From positions 1,969,501 through 2,033,500 of the forward strand of contig OZ037770.1 in the NCBI GenBank assembly GCA_964035545.1: a stretch of 64,000 nt of DNA, written 5' to 3'. Under the pieces are notes generated by a model. That model did not search any database. It was not told where the DNA came from and saw only the letters and a list, made by a program, of their open reading frames with translations. Below are positions 63,115 to 64,000 of this stretch, piece by piece; the stretch's first letter is position 1; each line of letters starts with the position of its first letter. The position numbers and the translations under genes are program-made. This DNA is from Bugula neritina (lineage: Eukaryota; Bryozoa; Gymnolaemata; Cheilostomatida; Bugulidae).

Positions 63115-64000
63115 TTTCACTGTTGGAAACACTTAATTACATTGATAATAATATAATTTCAGTTGCTATAATTGTGCCAGGGGTTGAGGTAGAACTTGTA
63201 TAGAAATCTGGCCTGCATCTCCGTTAAAAAGTCATATTTGAGTTGTTGTGAGCTTATATATAGTATATCTGCCCCCTATGAGCCTATATATTTTATATAT
63301 GCCCCCTATGAGCTTATATATTCTATATCTGCCCTCTATGAGCTTATATATTCTATATCTGTCCCCTATGAGCTTATATATTCTATATCTGCCCCCTATG
63401 AGCCTATATATTCTATATCTGCCCCCTATGAGCTTATATATTCTATATCTGCCCCCTATGAACTTATATATTCAATATCTGCCCCCTATGAGCCTATATA
63501 TTCTATATCTGCCCCCTATGAGCCTATATATTCTATATCTGCCTCCTATGAGCCTATATATTCCATATCTGCCCCCTATGAACTTATATATATTTTATGT
63601 GCCCCCTTTCACTGTTGGAAACACTTAATTACAGTGATAATAATATAATTTCAGTTGCTATAATTGTGCCAGGGGTTGAGGTAGAACTTGTATAGAAATC
63701 TGGCCTGCATCTCCGTTAAAAACTTATATTTGAGTTGTTGTGAGCTTATATATTATATCTGCCCCCTATGAGCTTATATATTCTATATCTGCCCCCTATG
63801 AACCTATATATATATATATTATATCTGCCCCCTATGAACTTATATATATATATATATATTATATCTGCCCCCTATGAGCCTATATATTCTATATCTGTCC
63901 CCTATAAGCCTATATATTTTATATCTGCCCCCTATGAGCCTATATATTCTATATCTGCCCCCTATGAGCCTATGTATATCATATCTGCCCCCTATGAGCC
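63115..64000. repeat. 30-bp minisatellite with about 0.5-kb higher-order period
   Basis: Unit about GCCCCCTATGAGCCTATATA plus TTCTATATCT, 11-12 copies at 63254-63610 and again from 63751 to the window end. Each block is preceded by the same 139-bp spacer (63115-63253 and 63607-63743, TTCACTGTTGGAAACACTTA start). In the second block some units gain extra TA steps. The array continues beyond the window. Confidence 0.93.

Noticed and set aside
63196-63648. Two overlapping frames giving a 10-residue repeat protein
   Set aside because: The 30-bp repeat unit is a multiple of three without stops, so frames stay open by arithmetic; both frames are equally good and the spacer is non-coding.
63254-64000. 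Possible CRISPR-like direct repeats
   Set aside because: Repeats are head to tail with no unique spacers, in animal DNA; it is a minisatellite.

Overview
The window is AT-rich animal nuclear DNA. It has spliced genes with long, TE-filled introns, long (TA)n microsatellites, Ty3/Gypsy LTR retrotransposons, Penelope-like retroelements (PLEs) with hammerhead ribozymes, MITEs and tRNA-derived SINEs. PLEs of this type and a 30-bp minisatellite fit a marine invertebrate, probably lophotrochozoan, but the sequence does not fix the species. No bacterial or organellar genes and no CRISPR array were seen.

Left third (1-13.6 kb): the last coding exon of an unidentified plus-strand gene (725-919), then two minus-strand paralogues (2594-5323 and 9701-12106). 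These encode a coiled coil followed by a transposase-like, RNase H-fold-looking core, and each has a spliced leader. A third decayed fragment lies near 22.6-22.85 kb. The cores of the two paralogues are nearly identical in DNA while the flanks have diverged, which suggests gene conversion.

13,603-21,089: a young, complete Ty3/Gypsy element with 307-bp LTRs differing at two CpG sites and a 4-bp target duplication. It has gag, pol reached by a classical -1 frameshift signal, and a third ORF (C2H2 zinc finger) that has no ATG but sits behind an excellent splice acceptor in phase with a donor just after the gag ATG. A decayed minus-strand relative at 43.1-47.7 kb carries remnants of the same third ORF.

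23.9-25.0 kb: a probable two-exon gene. 25-32 kb: repeats, a hAT-like MITE, diverged tandem repeats and an inverted-repeat PLE.

Right half (32.7-62.3 kb): one minus-strand gene, seen here as 24 exons. Twenty internal exons are exactly 42 nt, phase 0, and encode 14 residues, i.e. two coiled-coil heptads each. A six-exon block (about 4 kb before TE insertion) is tandemly duplicated. Its introns hold a gag-protease-only LTR element (34,440-37,258), the old Gypsy element, PLE copies, MITEs and (TA)n. This modular micro-exon coiled-coil gene is the best candidate for an undescribed system here. The window ends in a 30-bp minisatellite with a roughly 0.5-kb higher-order period.
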